Positions 39,424-50,200 of a stretch of DNA of 64,000 nucleotides are shown piece by piece. Within the stretch, counting starts at the first letter, position 1; every line of letters starts with the position of its first letter. This DNA is from Parabacteroides sp. AD58 (GTDB lineage: Bacteria > Bacteroidota > Bacteroidia > Bacteroidales > Tannerellaceae). The notes under the pieces were generated by a model that ran no database searches, was not told where the DNA came from, and was given only the letters and a program-made list of their open reading frames with translations. The DNA lies in the NCBI RefSeq assembly GCF_023744375.2, contig NZ_CP146284.1, positions 372,001 to 436,000 of the forward strand, written 5' to 3'. The position numbers were made by a program, and so were the translations under genes.

Positions 39424-39750
39424 ATGGGCGAGAATAAAGATTTTATCTATGACGAGGATGAATCCGTGAAATTTATACAGAATTATTTACCTCAGGAGTT
39501 AAAAGGCAAATTCAGCAATGATGATATAAATTATATTGTTGATGTGATTTATGAATACTACGAAAGTAAAGGCTGTATGGATGAAGATATTGATGATGAT
39601 ACAGAAATAGAAATCGATGAAGACGAACTGACGGCCTTTGTTGTCAAGAATGCGCTGAAAGATGGTGTAGGAAAGTTTACTCCAGAAGAAATCACCTTTA
39701 TTGTGCAGGGAGAAATGGCCTATTGCGAGTCATTAGATATGTTTGAATAA
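39424..39750 (+). CDS. Small acidic conserved protein
   Basis: 108 residues, strongly acidic (DEDIDDDTEIEIDEDELTAF), predicted all-helical with no membrane segment or signal peptide. Two similar halves each contain a helix followed by F-(T/S)-x-(E/D)-(E/D)-I and Y/F-I-V (KFSNDDINYIVDVIYEYYESKG and KFTPEEITFIVQGEMAYCESL), pointing to an internal duplication. I do not recognise a named family. It has its own promoter and is followed 23 bp later by an OmpA-like lipoprotein gene. Confidence 0.75.
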   Translation: MGENKDFIYDEDESVKFIQNYLPQELKGKFSNDDINYIVDVIYEYYESKGCMDEDIDDDTEIEIDEDELTAFVVKNALKDGVGKFTPEEITFIVQGEMAYCESLDMFE

Positions 39751-39773
39751 TAACTAATAAAAAACGGAACAAG

Positions 39774-40457
39774 ATGAAAAGTGTGAAAGTGTTGTCAGCA
39801 TTGCTTCTTTCTTTTGCATTGATTTTTTCAAGTTGTGGCACTTGGAATAATACGCAGAAAGGAGCTGCCATAGGTGTTGGTGGTGGAGCTGCCGTTGGTG
39901 CAGGTGTTGGTGCGTTGGCTGGTAATACGGCATTAGGCACAGTTATCGGTGCTGCAGTTGGTGGTACTGCCGGTGCCTTGATAGGAAAGAAAATGGATAA
40001 GCAGAAGAAGGAACTCGAAGCTACTTTGCCTGAGGAAACAACCGTAGAAACAATTAATGAAGGAGAAGCCTTGAAGGTGACATTCGATTCGGGTATTCTG
40101 TTTGCAACTAATTCAAGTACTTTGAGCGATGCTTCAAAGAGTGCATTGCGTAATCTGGCGACCAGTTTGAATCAGAATCCGGATACGGATATTAAGATTG
40201 TCGGCCATACGGATAATACAGGTAATGTTGATTATAATCAAACCTTGTCAGAAAAAAGAGCAAAAAGTGTGTTTGATTATTTGATGGTTGATCAAGGTGT
40301 CAGCAGTAAGCGCATGACGTATGAAGGAAAAGGTATTCACGAGCCGGTGGCTGATAATTCAACCGTCGAAGGCCGTGCGTTGAACCGTCGTGTTGAAATT
40401 CTGATTTTGCCAAGTCAGCAGATGATAGAGGATGCACAAAATGGTACTTTGAAATAA
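39774..40457 (+). CDS. OmpA-family lipoprotein with glycine zipper
   Basis: 227 residues. Lipoprotein signal ending at Cys 21 (ALIFSSCGTW), then a glycine-zipper segment (about 28-75, GAAIGVGGGAAVGAGVGALAG and AAVGGTAGALIGKK) that can insert in membrane, and a C-terminal OmpA domain (about 105-215) with VGHTDNTGNVDYNQTLSEKRAKSVFDYL and GRALNRRVEI that binds peptidoglycan. It should tie the outer membrane to the wall. Likely co-transcribed with the acidic protein before it. Confidence 0.92.
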   Translation: MKSVKVLSALLLSFALIFSSCGTWNNTQKGAAIGVGGGAAVGAGVGALAGNTALGTVIGAAVGGTAGALIGKKMDKQKKELEATLPEETTVETINEGEALKVTFDSGILFATNSSTLSDASKSALRNLATSLNQNPDTDIKIVGHTDNTGNVDYNQTLSEKRAKSVFDYLMVDQGVSSKRMTYEGKGIHEPVADNSTVEGRALNRRVEILILPSQQMIEDAQNGTLK

Positions 40458-40476
40458 TCTTGATTATATAGTGAAT

Positions 40477-40543
40477 CTCCGATCCGCCTCTGTTTGTTTC
40501 TCGGTTTATGAAACGGGAGAAAGGGGCAGATCGGAGGTTTTTG
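40477..40543 (+). terminator. Terminator after the OmpA-like gene
   Basis: CTCCGATC and GATCGGAG pair, with further pairing inside, and are followed by a TTTTT run. Confidence 0.75.
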
Positions 40544-40668
40544 TGTAAAGAAAAAGGAAATATTTAAAAGATAAAAACATTTGGAATCATATACCGGTTA
40601 CTTTTATAAGACCTGGTAGTTCCTGTTGAGAAAGTATCAGGTATTTCATCGGAAAGAAAAGCAAATGC

Positions 40669-41124
40669 ATGTACAGTAAAGATGAACTAAAAAGTTTAAA
40701 GAAAGAGTTTTGGGAAAGTTTTGCTTCCTATTGTGAAGTTCAGCCTTATTTACGCCGGCGTCGTAAGATGTGGGTTTTATATAATACAAAAGTAAAAGGG
40801 GTTGAGTTGAAGTTTGATGCAACTCGGGATGGTGCTTTTGTCATATTGGAAGTTAACCATCGGCAGGAAGATCAGCGCCTGGAAATGTATGAGAAATTGA
40901 CATGGTATAGAGATAATTTGGAAAAGGATTTTCCAGAAGGTCTGATTTGGGATATATGTTTTGTTCGTGAAACCGGTCAACAGGTTGCTCGTATCTATAC
41001 CAAAAAGACGGGTATAGATTTTCACAGACGTGAAGATTGGGGCGATTTTTTCTCATTTATGGCTAAACAAATGTATTTGTTGGAACGTAATTTCATGAAG
41101 ATTGCAGAATATATACGTGAATAG
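40669..41124 (+). CDS. DUF4268 protein
   Basis: 151 residues matching the DUF4268 pattern: RRRKMWVLYNTKVKGVELKFDATRDGAFVILEV, DQRLEMYEKLTWYRDNLEKDFPEGLIWD and REDWGDFFSFMAKQMYLLERNF. The fold resembles DNA-associated nuclease domains in longer relatives, but no catalytic motif can be named in this stand-alone form. No signal peptide. It precedes the M1 peptidase gene by 11 bp and may form an operon with it and the helicase gene. Confidence 0.82.
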   Translation: MYSKDELKSLKKEFWESFASYCEVQPYLRRRRKMWVLYNTKVKGVELKFDATRDGAFVILEVNHRQEDQRLEMYEKLTWYRDNLEKDFPEGLIWDICFVRETGQQVARIYTKKTGIDFHRREDWGDFFSFMAKQMYLLERNFMKIAEYIRE

Positions 41125-41135
41125 GAGATGGTGGC

Positions 41136-43673
41136 ATGAGATGGATAGGAAATATATTTTTGGCGCTTATAATGATGTCGTGCCAATCAGGTGACGATGT
41201 CTTGAATGTATTGGCTAAATCGGGAGTGAGTAAAGAGCTGGCAGTGTTCCGATCAGAAAAATATTTGAATGTTTCATATAATTTGTCGTTTCATATACCT
41301 GAAAATAAGAAGGAACCTGTTACGGGAGTGGCCAATATTTTATGGGATCAAGGAGAAAAGTTACCTTTGATTATTGACTTTCGTGGCGATTCTTCCCAAA
41401 TCATTTCCGTGATGCTAAATCGGGAACCTGTTGATTACAGTGTAAAGAACGAACATATCATTGTGCCCTCATCCAGTTCCTGGTCCGGGAAAAATATGGT
41501 TTCGATAGTATTTCGTTCCTCTGATCAGTCGTTAAACCGAAGAGATGATTTTTTATATACATTGCTGGTTCCTGATCGTGCGCGGACATTATTCCCTTGT
41601 TTCGACCAACCTGATATTAAAGCACATTATTCGTTGGAATTAACTGTTCCTGAATCATGGAGAGCTGTTGCCAATGGTAAAATTGAAAAGATAGATTCGT
41701 TGTCTCACCCGGGGAAACATATCATAACATTTCAGGAAACTGAGCCGTTGCCTACCTATTTATTCTCATTTGTTGCCGGGAAGCTTGAGAAAGAAACTTT
41801 CTCAAGAGGAAATCGGGATATCTCAATTTATCATAGGGAAACTGATCCTGCCCGTCAGAAGCAATGTCCGGAGATAGCCCGTCAAGTATTGGATGCATTA
41901 GACTGGATGGAAGCGTATACAGGTGTTCCTTATCCGTTTGCCAAATATGATCTGGTCATTCTTCCGGGATTCCAGTATGGCGGCATGGAACATACGGGAG
42001 CAACTTTATATAATGATCAAAGCATGTTCCTGAATGAGGAGCCAACATTAGATGAACAATTGAGGCGGAGTACTTTGATTGCCCACGAAACGGCCCATAT
42101 GTGGTTTGGTGATTATGTTACGATGCAATGGTTTAATGATGTCTGGACGAAAGAAGTCTTTGCCAATTATTTTGCCGCAAGGATGGTAGAACCTGTTTAT
42201 CCAACCATAAATCATCGGTTAAATTTTATTCGTAGTTATATACCGGCAGCTTATGCGGAAGACCGGACTGACGGAGCAACTCCAATTCAACAAGATTTGG
42301 ATAATTTGAGAAATGCAGGTCTGGTATATAGTAATATTGTATATGATAAATCTCCGGTAGTTCTGGAAATGCTGATTCAGCGGATGGGAGCTGACGCTTT
42401 CCAGAAAGGAATTCATGACTATTTGATGACTTATGGTTATGCTAATGCAACTTGGGATCAGTTAATTGCCATATTAAGCAAATACACTGAACGGGACCTG
42501 ATTCATTGGAGTCAGGTCTGGGTGAAAGAACCGGGAATGCCAGTCTTGCAAGCTTATGTAAGTGGTGACAGTCTGCATGTGGAAGAATCAGATCCAAGGG
42601 ATAGGGGATTTGTTTGGCCCCAGCAGTTGAAGTATCGCATCTGTGAAGAAGGTACAACAGAAGATGTGATGGTGGAAATAGGAGATACAGATCGCATTCA
42701 GTCGGTTAAGTTAACGCATACATATGAAAAGCCGTCGATTCTGCCGAATATTGACGGGCGGGGATATGGTTATTTCCGTCTTGGAAGCACAGATAGCGAA
42801 GCAGCATTTGCCAGTTTAGATACAACAAATGATGATGTACTGAAAGGTTCTTTGCTTATTACCTTATATGAAAATTTACAGCAAGGAACTTTGGATGCAG
42901 ATTATTTTCTGAAATCTTTGTTGACTTATCTTAAACAGGAAAAGAATGATTTGTTGTATTCTTCAGCATTAGGATATGTAGGAAATGCGGCACATTTTCT
43001 TTCAGAGACTCCTTCTTGGCTCGAAACCGGTTTATGGCAACTGGTAGCTGAAGGGAAAACTCAGGGACGTCGCTTACAGGCTTTCCGCCAATATATGAAT
43101 CTGGCAGAATCAAAGGAGGCGACAGACCGTCTGTATCTTTTATGGAAGAACAAAGATAAAAGAGCCGGTTTACCTTTAAGCGAACGGGATGAAATCAACC
43201 TGTCATATCAGCTGGCAATCCGTTTGCCAGAAAAGGCGGATGAAATTGTGGAAGAGCAATTAAAGCGTATCTCAAATCCGGACAGACAGACAGAATACCG
43301 TTTTATCTCTCCGTCGGTTTCACCCCGGAAGGAAGTTCGTGACAGTGTATTTGACGCATTGCTTATAGCTGATAACCGTCGGATTGAGCCGTGGGCTTCT
43401 GCTGCCTTGTCATTATTGAACCATCGGTTAAGAGAAAAAGAGTCGGTAGAATACATCCGTCCGGCTTTGGACGTCTTGCAAGAAGTACAACGGACAGGCG
43501 ATATCTTTTTCCCGACGTCGTGGTTACGGTCTTTGTTAGGTGCCCATTCATCCCTTCAGGCCCGGGATGAGGTTGAAGCCTTTTATGCGGAATATCCGGA
43601 TTATCCTGAGATGTTGTTGAATAAAGTACGTCAGCAGGCAGATCATTTATATAGACAACACCCAAATGAATAA
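41136..43673 (+). CDS. M1 family aminopeptidase lipoprotein
   Basis: Zinc aminopeptidase of 845 residues. A lipoprotein signal ends at Cys 16 (LIMMSCQSGDD), so it is tethered in the envelope. Domain order: N-terminal beta domain, catalytic domain with GGMEHTGATLY (the usual GxMEN has His in place of Asn), HETAHMWFGDYVTM at about 317-330 and the third zinc ligand Glu in WTKEVFANYF, then a helical C-terminal domain (about 560-845). It would trim peptides in the periplasm or at the surface. Confidence 0.94.
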   Translation: MRWIGNIFLALIMMSCQSGDDVLNVLAKSGVSKELAVFRSEKYLNVSYNLSFHIPENKKEPVTGVANILWDQGEKLPLIIDFRGDSSQIISVMLNREPVDYSVKNEHIIVPSSSSWSGKNMVSIVFRSSDQSLNRRDDFLYTLLVPDRARTLFPCFDQPDIKAHYSLELTVPESWRAVANGKIEKIDSLSHPGKHIITFQETEPLPTYLFSFVAGKLEKETFSRGNRDISIYHRETDPARQKQCPEIARQVLDALDWMEAYTGVPYPFAKYDLVILPGFQYGGMEHTGATLYNDQSMFLNEEPTLDEQLRRSTLIAHETAHMWFGDYVTMQWFNDVWTKEVFANYFAARMVEPVYPTINHRLNFIRSYIPAAYAEDRTDGATPIQQDLDNLRNAGLVYSNIVYDKSPVVLEMLIQRMGADAFQKGIHDYLMTYGYANATWDQLIAILSKYTERDLIHWSQVWVKEPGMPVLQAYVSGDSLHVEESDPRDRGFVWPQQLKYRICEEGTTEDVMVEIGDTDRIQSVKLTHTYEKPSILPNIDGRGYGYFRLGSTDSEAAFASLDTTNDDVLKGSLLITLYENLQQGTLDADYFLKSLLTYLKQEKNDLLYSSALGYVGNAAHFLSETPSWLETGLWQLVAEGKTQGRRLQAFRQYMNLAESKEATDRLYLLWKNKDKRAGLPLSERDEINLSYQLAIRLPEKADEIVEEQLKRISNPDRQTEYRFISPSVSPRKEVRDSVFDALLIADNRRIEPWASAALSLLNHRLREKESVEYIRPALDVLQEVQRTGDIFFPTSWLRSLLGAHSSLQARDEVEAFYAEYPDYPEMLLNKVRQQADHLYRQHPNE

Positions 43674-43684
43674 AGAGATATTAT

Positions 43685-44992
43685 ATGTCAGATCAAGATA
43701 AGATATCAGAAGCTCTTCAGAGGTTAGGCATTGCATCGCTGAACGATATGCAACGGTCGGTGTTGGAGGCTGGTACAAAAAAAGACTTGGTTTTGCTCAG
43801 TCCGACCGGATCGGGTAAGACCTTGGCCTTTTTGCTGCCATTATTACCGATATTAACACCAGAAGAGAAAACGCAAGTGATGGTGATTGCTCCTTCTCGG
43901 GAGCTGGCCTTACAGATAGAATCTGTGTTCCGTTCGTTGGGAACAGGATTAAAAGTAACCTGCTGTTATGGCGGGCATCCTTTCCAGGTAGAGAAACGGA
44001 GTCTGGAGCATCCGCCTGTATTATTAGTAGGAACACCGGGACGTATTCTGGATCATATAGAGAAAGGAAATCTGTCTTTACAGTCGGTACACACGGTTAT
44101 TTTGGATGAGTTCGACAAGTCGTTGGAGTTGAAGTTTGTTCCAGAGATGAAAAAGATCATGGCCCGTTTGCCACAGGTAAGACGTAAGGTTTTGACTTCG
44201 GCAACGGAAGCGATCGAAATACCGGAATTTATCCATTTGCATCAGCCGATACGGATTTCTTATCTGACTGCTACGAAATCATTGAAAGGTCTGAAATTAT
44301 ATCAGGTTCGGTCTCCTCAGAAGGACAAACTGATGTGTTTTTATGGACTGTTGGGAGAATTGGATGGAGAATCAGCTTTAGTATTCTGTAATCATCGGGA
44401 GTCTGTTGAGCGGGTAGGACAATTTCTGGCCCAAAAACAAGTAGACTGTGTCTGCTTCCATGGTGGAATGGAACAGGCAGACCGCGAACAGCAGTTGGCT
44501 CTTTTCCGTAATCGGACTGCCTCTGTCTTGATATCAACGGATTTGGCAGCCCGGGGATTGGATATCCCGGAAGTGAAGCATGTGATCCATTATCATCTGC
44601 CACTGAATGAAGAGGCTTTTGTGCATCGTAACGGGCGAACAGCGCGTATGCATGCCGAAGGTGCCGCTTATTTGTTATTGAATGAAGCTGAAACTGTGCC
44701 GGAATATGTTTCACCGGAACCGGAAGAGTTCTTTTTACCCGAAAAGCCTCGTCGGCCAAAGGCTTCTGAATGGACTACACTGACTATTCATCGGGGAAAA
44801 CGGGATAAGTTAAGCAAGAAAGACATTGCCGGTTTCTTGTACCAGAAAGGACAGATTAACCGAGAAGACGTGGGTGTGATCGAAGTCTTTGAATCATGCG
44901 CATTGGTCGCTGTCAAGAAAAATTGTAAAAAGGAATTACTTTCCCGGATTCGGGAAGAGAAAATAAAGAATATCAAAGCTAAATTTTCATAA
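43685..44992 (+). CDS. DEAD-box RNA helicase (DbpA-like)
   Basis: 435 residues. Q motif (LGIASLNDMQRSVL), Walker A SPTGSGKTLAF, motif II DEFD instead of DEAD, motif III SAT, and motif VI HRNGRTAR (usual HRxGRTGR). After about 355 the chain resembles a DbpA RNA-binding domain (TIHRGKRDKLSKKDIAGFLYQKGQI...VGVIEVFESCALVAV), which targets 23S rRNA in DbpA. A role in 50S assembly is likely. It follows the peptidase by 11 bp and touches the next gene. Confidence 0.92.
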   Translation: MSDQDKISEALQRLGIASLNDMQRSVLEAGTKKDLVLLSPTGSGKTLAFLLPLLPILTPEEKTQVMVIAPSRELALQIESVFRSLGTGLKVTCCYGGHPFQVEKRSLEHPPVLLVGTPGRILDHIEKGNLSLQSVHTVILDEFDKSLELKFVPEMKKIMARLPQVRRKVLTSATEAIEIPEFIHLHQPIRISYLTATKSLKGLKLYQVRSPQKDKLMCFYGLLGELDGESALVFCNHRESVERVGQFLAQKQVDCVCFHGGMEQADREQQLALFRNRTASVLISTDLAARGLDIPEVKHVIHYHLPLNEEAFVHRNGRTARMHAEGAAYLLLNEAETVPEYVSPEPEEFFLPEKPRRPKASEWTTLTIHRGKRDKLSKKDIAGFLYQKGQINREDVGVIEVFESCALVAVKKNCKKELLSRIREEKIKNIKAKFS

Positions 44993-44993
44993 G

Positions 44994-46256
44994 ATGATTC
45001 ATCGGATATTGATTAAACAGGCAGAATTGAACCAACAAAAGGTTGACATTCTGATAGAAAAGAATCTGATCAGCCAAATTGGTAAAGACCTGGTTGCAGA
45101 GGATGCTGAAGTGATTGATGCGAAGGGCATGGCAGTTATTCCCGGATTAGTGAACGGACATACGCATGCTGCTATGACTCTGTTCAGAGGGTTTGCTGAT
45201 GATATGAAGTTAATGCCTTGGCTGGAACAGAAAATTTGGCCCAACGAAGCGAAGATGACACGCGAGGACGTGTATTGGGGCGCCAAATTGGCTTGCTTAG
45301 AAATGATTAAGTCCGGGACAACTACGTTTCTGGACATGTATCAGAAATTCCGGGGAACAGCGGATGCCGTTGAAGAAATGGGAATCCGAGGATATTTATC
45401 GGCAGTTTGTTTTGACCGTTTTGATCCAGCGCTCACCGAGAAAGGCAAAAAAGAATGTGAGAAGTTATATTCGGTTGTAGATGAATATGGTTCGAGAATT
45501 CAGTATGCATTAGGTCCTCATGCAATTTATACGGTTTCAGGAGAGCTGCTGCAATGGATTCATTCATTTGCCAACGATCATAGATGTTTAATACATTTGC
45601 ACTTGGCGGAAACAGAAGAAGAGGTGAACAATTCTATTCGTCAGTTTGGCTTTTCACCGGTTCGTTATCTGTATAAGCTTGGCGTATTATCACCGCGTTT
45701 GGTTATAGCGCATGGTGTATATGTTGATAAAGACGAAATCCGGATGCTGTCTGATTATGGAGTAAAGGTTATTCATAATCCGGCCTCAAATATGAAGTTG
45801 GCTTCGGGTATCTGCTTTCAGTTCGCTGAAATGAAAGAGGCCGGTGTAAAAGTAGGACTTGGTACGGACGGCTGTTCATCCAGCAATAATCTGGATATGA
45901 TCGAAGCCATGAAACAGGCTGCTTTGTTGGGAAAAGCCTGGCGGAAAGATCCGGAAGTATTGACTGCGTCAGAAATGCTGGAGGCAGCTACTTGTACGGG
46001 AGCAGACATTTTAGGTCTGAAAGCTGGTCGGATTGAAGCGGGATATCTGGCAGATCTCTGTTTGATTGACTTGCAGAGTCCGGCATTTACCCCGAATTTC
46101 AACTTTGTTTCCAATTTGGTGTATGCAGCCAATGGAAGTTGTGTTGATACGGTTATCTGCAATGGTAAAGTATTGATGCGTCATAAGCAAGTACCGGGTG
46201 AAGCAGAAATATTGGAACAGGCCGCTCGGTGCGCCTATAATTTAGTAAAACGATAA
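44994..46256 (+). CDS. mtaD: Amidohydrolase: MTA/SAH (5'-deoxyadenosine) deaminase type
   Basis: 420 residues of the amidohydrolase fold. Metal and substrate motifs: VNGHTHAAMTLFRG at about 53-66, HLHLAETEEEV, VIAHGVYVD and GLGTDGCSSSNNLDM. These match deaminases that act on 5'-methylthioadenosine and S-adenosylhomocysteine rather than guanine or cytosine deaminases. The next gene is a purine nucleoside phosphorylase, so the inosine product could be split at once; the pair would recycle methylthioadenosine from SAM metabolism (inference). Confidence 0.85.
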   Translation: MIHRILIKQAELNQQKVDILIEKNLISQIGKDLVAEDAEVIDAKGMAVIPGLVNGHTHAAMTLFRGFADDMKLMPWLEQKIWPNEAKMTREDVYWGAKLACLEMIKSGTTTFLDMYQKFRGTADAVEEMGIRGYLSAVCFDRFDPALTEKGKKECEKLYSVVDEYGSRIQYALGPHAIYTVSGELLQWIHSFANDHRCLIHLHLAETEEEVNNSIRQFGFSPVRYLYKLGVLSPRLVIAHGVYVDKDEIRMLSDYGVKVIHNPASNMKLASGICFQFAEMKEAGVKVGLGTDGCSSSNNLDMIEAMKQAALLGKAWRKDPEVLTASEMLEAATCTGADILGLKAGRIEAGYLADLCLIDLQSPAFTPNFNFVSNLVYAANGSCVDTVICNGKVLMRHKQVPGEAEILEQAARCAYNLVKR

Positions 46257-46268
46257 GAAGATATAGAT

Positions 46269-47090
46269 ATGAAAGAAACAAGAGATTTGTATGCTGAAAC
46301 AGCGTCTTTCTTAGCCGCTTGTATATCCGGCAAGCCGGAAACAGCTGTAATTTTAGGTAGTGGACTAGGTTCATTGGCTGATGCCATCGAAGAGCCTACA
46401 ATAATTCCCTATCACCAGATTCCGCATTTTATGCGTTCAACAGCTTCGGGTCATAAAGGGAATTTTATCTGTGGCAAGTTAGGTGGTAAATCAATATTGG
46501 CCATGCAGGGACGTTTCCATTATTACGAAGGTTATACGATGGAACAAGTGACGTTTCCTATCCGCGTAATGAAACTTTTAGGTATCAAGAACCTCTTTGT
46601 CTCAAATGCGGCCGGAGGAATCAACACGAGTTTCAAGGTTGGTGATCTGATGATTATTCGTGATCATATCAATATGATGCCCAATCCGTTAATTGGTCCG
46701 AACAAAGAGGAATTTGGTACGCGTTTCCCTGACATGACACGGGCATACGACCGGGAGTTTATCCGTCTGATGGAAGAAATTGCCGCAGAGAAACAGATCG
46801 CATTAAAGAAAGGTGTTTATGTTGGTCTGACTGGTCCGTCGTATGAAACACCTGCCGAATATGCTTTCTATGGAAAAGCCGGTGGCGATGCTATTGGAAT
46901 GAGTACGGTTCCTGAAGTCATCGTAGCGCGTCATTGTGGTATCCGGGTGTTTGGTATGTCGGTCATTACCAATGAAGGTTATCATTTTGCCGATGATTTT
47001 GTGAACGATGCTAATGATGTGATTGAGGCTGCCAATCGGGCTGCTGAACGAATGACAACTTTGTTCTCCGAACTAATTGCTCGTATCTGA
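46269..47090 (+). CDS. punA: Purine nucleoside phosphorylase
   Basis: 273 residues of the trimeric PNP family: [14 protein letters not shown] (phosphate loop), [41 protein letters not shown], and the purine-binding [21 protein letters not shown] with the later TNEG. Splits inosine or guanosine type nucleosides with phosphate. 12 bp after the deaminase gene. Whether it prefers methylthioinosine cannot be read from sequence. Confidence 0.94.
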   Translation: MKETRDLYAETASFLAACISGKPETAVILGSGLGSLADAIEEPTIIPYHQIPHFMRSTASGHKGNFICGKLGGKSILAMQGRFHYYEGYTMEQVTFPIRVMKLLGIKNLFVSNAAGGINTSFKVGDLMIIRDHINMMPNPLIGPNKEEFGTRFPDMTRAYDREFIRLMEEIAAEKQIALKKGVYVGLTGPSYETPAEYAFYGKAGGDAIGMSTVPEVIVARHCGIRVFGMSVITNEGYHFADDFVNDANDVIEAANRAAERMTTLFSELIARI

Positions 47091-47205
47091 TCGTATTGAG
47101 GGTTCAATACATTTGTTTCCGGTAATCAATCGTGCAACAGCCCGGGCTGTGCTGTGAGAGAATATCTTTACATACATTTTTTATATAATAAAAGAGAGAA
47201 CTGCC

Positions 47206-50200
47206 ATGAATCGATATTTGTTTTGTCTGCTTACTTTGTTAAGCTATCTGAGTCTGATAAGTTGTTCTTTTTCCGATTCAACAAAGGAAACAATAACTTT
47301 TAACCCGTATGTGGAGGCGTTTACTTCCGGCTTGGTGTCACGGTATGTGACACCAACATTGGTTCTGCAGGAGGAAATTCCGGCAGAGATGCAAGCCGAG
47401 GGCAAATGGAAAGAACATGTACAGCTGAATCCTAAGGCTGAAGGCACGTTTGTACTGGAAGAAGGGCGGATTGTGAAGTTCAAACCCGCCGGCTGTCTGG
47501 AACGAGATACACGTTATACGTTGTCTGTCGATCTTGCGGCTTGGAAATCGATTCCGGAAAAGAAGTATCAGCATTTCTCCACTTCGTTTCATACAAAAGC
47601 CCTTGAGGTAAAGGCTTATCTTTCCTCTTTAGACATAAATCCTTCGAATAGCGGGAATTATAATCTGACTTACCTTGTCCTGACTTCCGATCGAGAATTG
47701 CCTGCTAACGTAGAACAATTAGTCGGTCCATCATCCGACCTGAAAGGTGTCTGGCAGCATGGATCAGACGGGAAGAAGCATGTTTTGACGCTTGAGAACA
47801 TTGTGCCGGGAAGTGAAGATGTCTGCCTTTCCGTGTTGCCCAACAAATGGAATGTTGCAGAAAAAACGTTGGTTTGTACGTCTGTCCCGGCTAAAGATGA
47901 CTTCTCGGTGTTTGATATCCAGTATGTCCGGACTCCGGAACGATATGTGGAAGTGACTTTTACACAGGCGTTGAAGAAAGATCAGGTATTAGATGGTCTG
48001 GCTTATATCGAAGACAACGTTTCCAAACTGGTATCGGTAGAAGGAAATAAGTTGCGTTTATATCCGGATCAGAATCGGAACGGAGACTTAAAGGTTGTCT
48101 TAAAGAAAGAGATTCAAAGTACATCAGGTACTTTACTGGCGAAAGATGAGACAAGGGAAATCCGGGAAAACGACGGATGTCCGGATGTCCGGTTCATGGG
48201 TGATGGCGTGATCATTCCGCAGTCCGACAAGTTGCATGTTCCTTTCCAGGCAATAGCGCTGAAAGGGGTAGTTGTTAGAGTGGTGAAAATCGGAGAACAG
48301 AATATCGGACAATTTCTCCAGACGAATGAACTGGATGGCACGGCTGAACTGATGCGTTTGGGCCGGCTGATTACCCGTCAGGTCATCTTCTTCGACGAGC
48401 ATAATTACGATCTGACGCGTTGGAACACATTTGCCCTTGATCTGAAGCAACTCATTGATCCGGAACCGGGAGCTATCTATCGGGTTATTTTATCGTTCGA
48501 TGAAAGTCTTTCAGCGTATGATTGTCCTCAGTTGGAAACCAAGACGAAAGAACAGATTCTGGCTGAAAACGAGATGGCTTTTCGGGAAGAGTTGAATCAG
48601 TTTGATGCCGGTGGCTGGTATTATCAGGAAAGTCTGAATACAGATTGGAATACGTATAAGTATGCCGAGCGGAATGATCCGTGTTCTCCTTCCTATTATT
48701 TCAATCGTTCTGCCGGAAAGAATATATTGGTCTCTAACATCGGACTGATGGCGATGGCTGGAACTGACGGAAAGATGGTTGTGCTGGCACATCATCTGCA
48801 AACAACGGAACCGATGAGTGGTGTGCAGATCGGAGCCTATAACTATCAGAAAGAATTATTGGCTGAAGGGACTACGGATAATGACGGACGTGTGGTCTTT
48901 GATTGCCGAAAAGCCGGTGGACGTCCTTACTATCTGTTGGCTTCAGAAGGTAAACAGCGCTCCTATCTAAGAGTGAATGAAGGTTCTAATCTCTCTTTGA
49001 GCTCATTTGATGTGGATGGAGAAGTTGTACAGAAAGGAATCAAAGGTTTCATTTATGGAGAAAGAGGTGTTTGGCGTCCGGGCGATACCATTCATGTCGG
49101 ATTCATGTTGTTCGACCGAAGCAAGATGTTACCGGCCCATCATCCGGTGAAGCTATCGTTATTTAATCCGCTGGGGCAACTGTATCAGCAGAAAGTCAGT
49201 ACACAAGGAAGTGACGGGTTGTATGTTTTCCATATTCCGACTGAAGCATCGGTTCCAACGGGCGCCTGGAATGTAAAAGTTGAAGTAGGAGGCGTGTCGT
49301 TTGATAAGCGACTTCGGGTGGAAAGCATCAAACCGAATCGCCTGAAAATCCGGTTGGATGTTCCGGATTTATTGCTTCGGGAACAGGAGGTTTCTATTCC
49401 GTTGCATGCCGAATGGTTACAAGGGGCAAAAGCACGTAACTTGAAATATGATGTGAAAGGGACATTCGTTTCTACCGGAACTTCATTCAAGAATTATCCG
49501 GATTATACGTTTGATAATCCGACGGTGTCATTTAATAGTGAAGAAAGTCAGCTGATTTCCGGAACTACAAATGGTGAAGGTGATGCTTCTGTGAGGATTC
49601 GGCTGAATGTGGGTGCAACAGCACCCGGAATGTTGTTGGGTAGTTTTACGACGAAAGTTTATGAAGAATCCGGCGATTTCAGTATCGATGCGGTTCGTTT
49701 GTTGTATTCTCCTTATCAGCGTTATGTCGGTATTCATTCTCCACAGACGGACCGGCAACCGTTAAGTACGGATCAGGATCATACCTTCCAGCTCGTATCT
49801 GTCGATTATAACGGTACGCCGATAGCTGGATCAGAATTGGATGTTTCCGTCTATAAATTGGATTGGTATTGGTGGTGGAGTGCCGACCAGAGTACATTGG
49901 CCAATTTTACCTCGAGCAGTTATTATAAACCGGTGAAACCGGAAAAGCTGACTACCGATGAAACCGGAAAAGCTTCCTTAGCCCTTTCGTTCGATGAGAA
50001 GAATTGGGGAACTTATCTCATCCAGGCAAAAGATCGGAAGAGCGGACATACAACTGGAGTGGTTAGTTATTTCGACTGGCCTAATGTGAATAGGGAGCGA
50101 GATTTTTCGACTACAGATGCGGCTTCCATATTGGAATTCAAGTTAGACAAGGACAGTTATGTTCCAGGTGAGGATATTCGGGTTACGATTCCTTCTTCTA

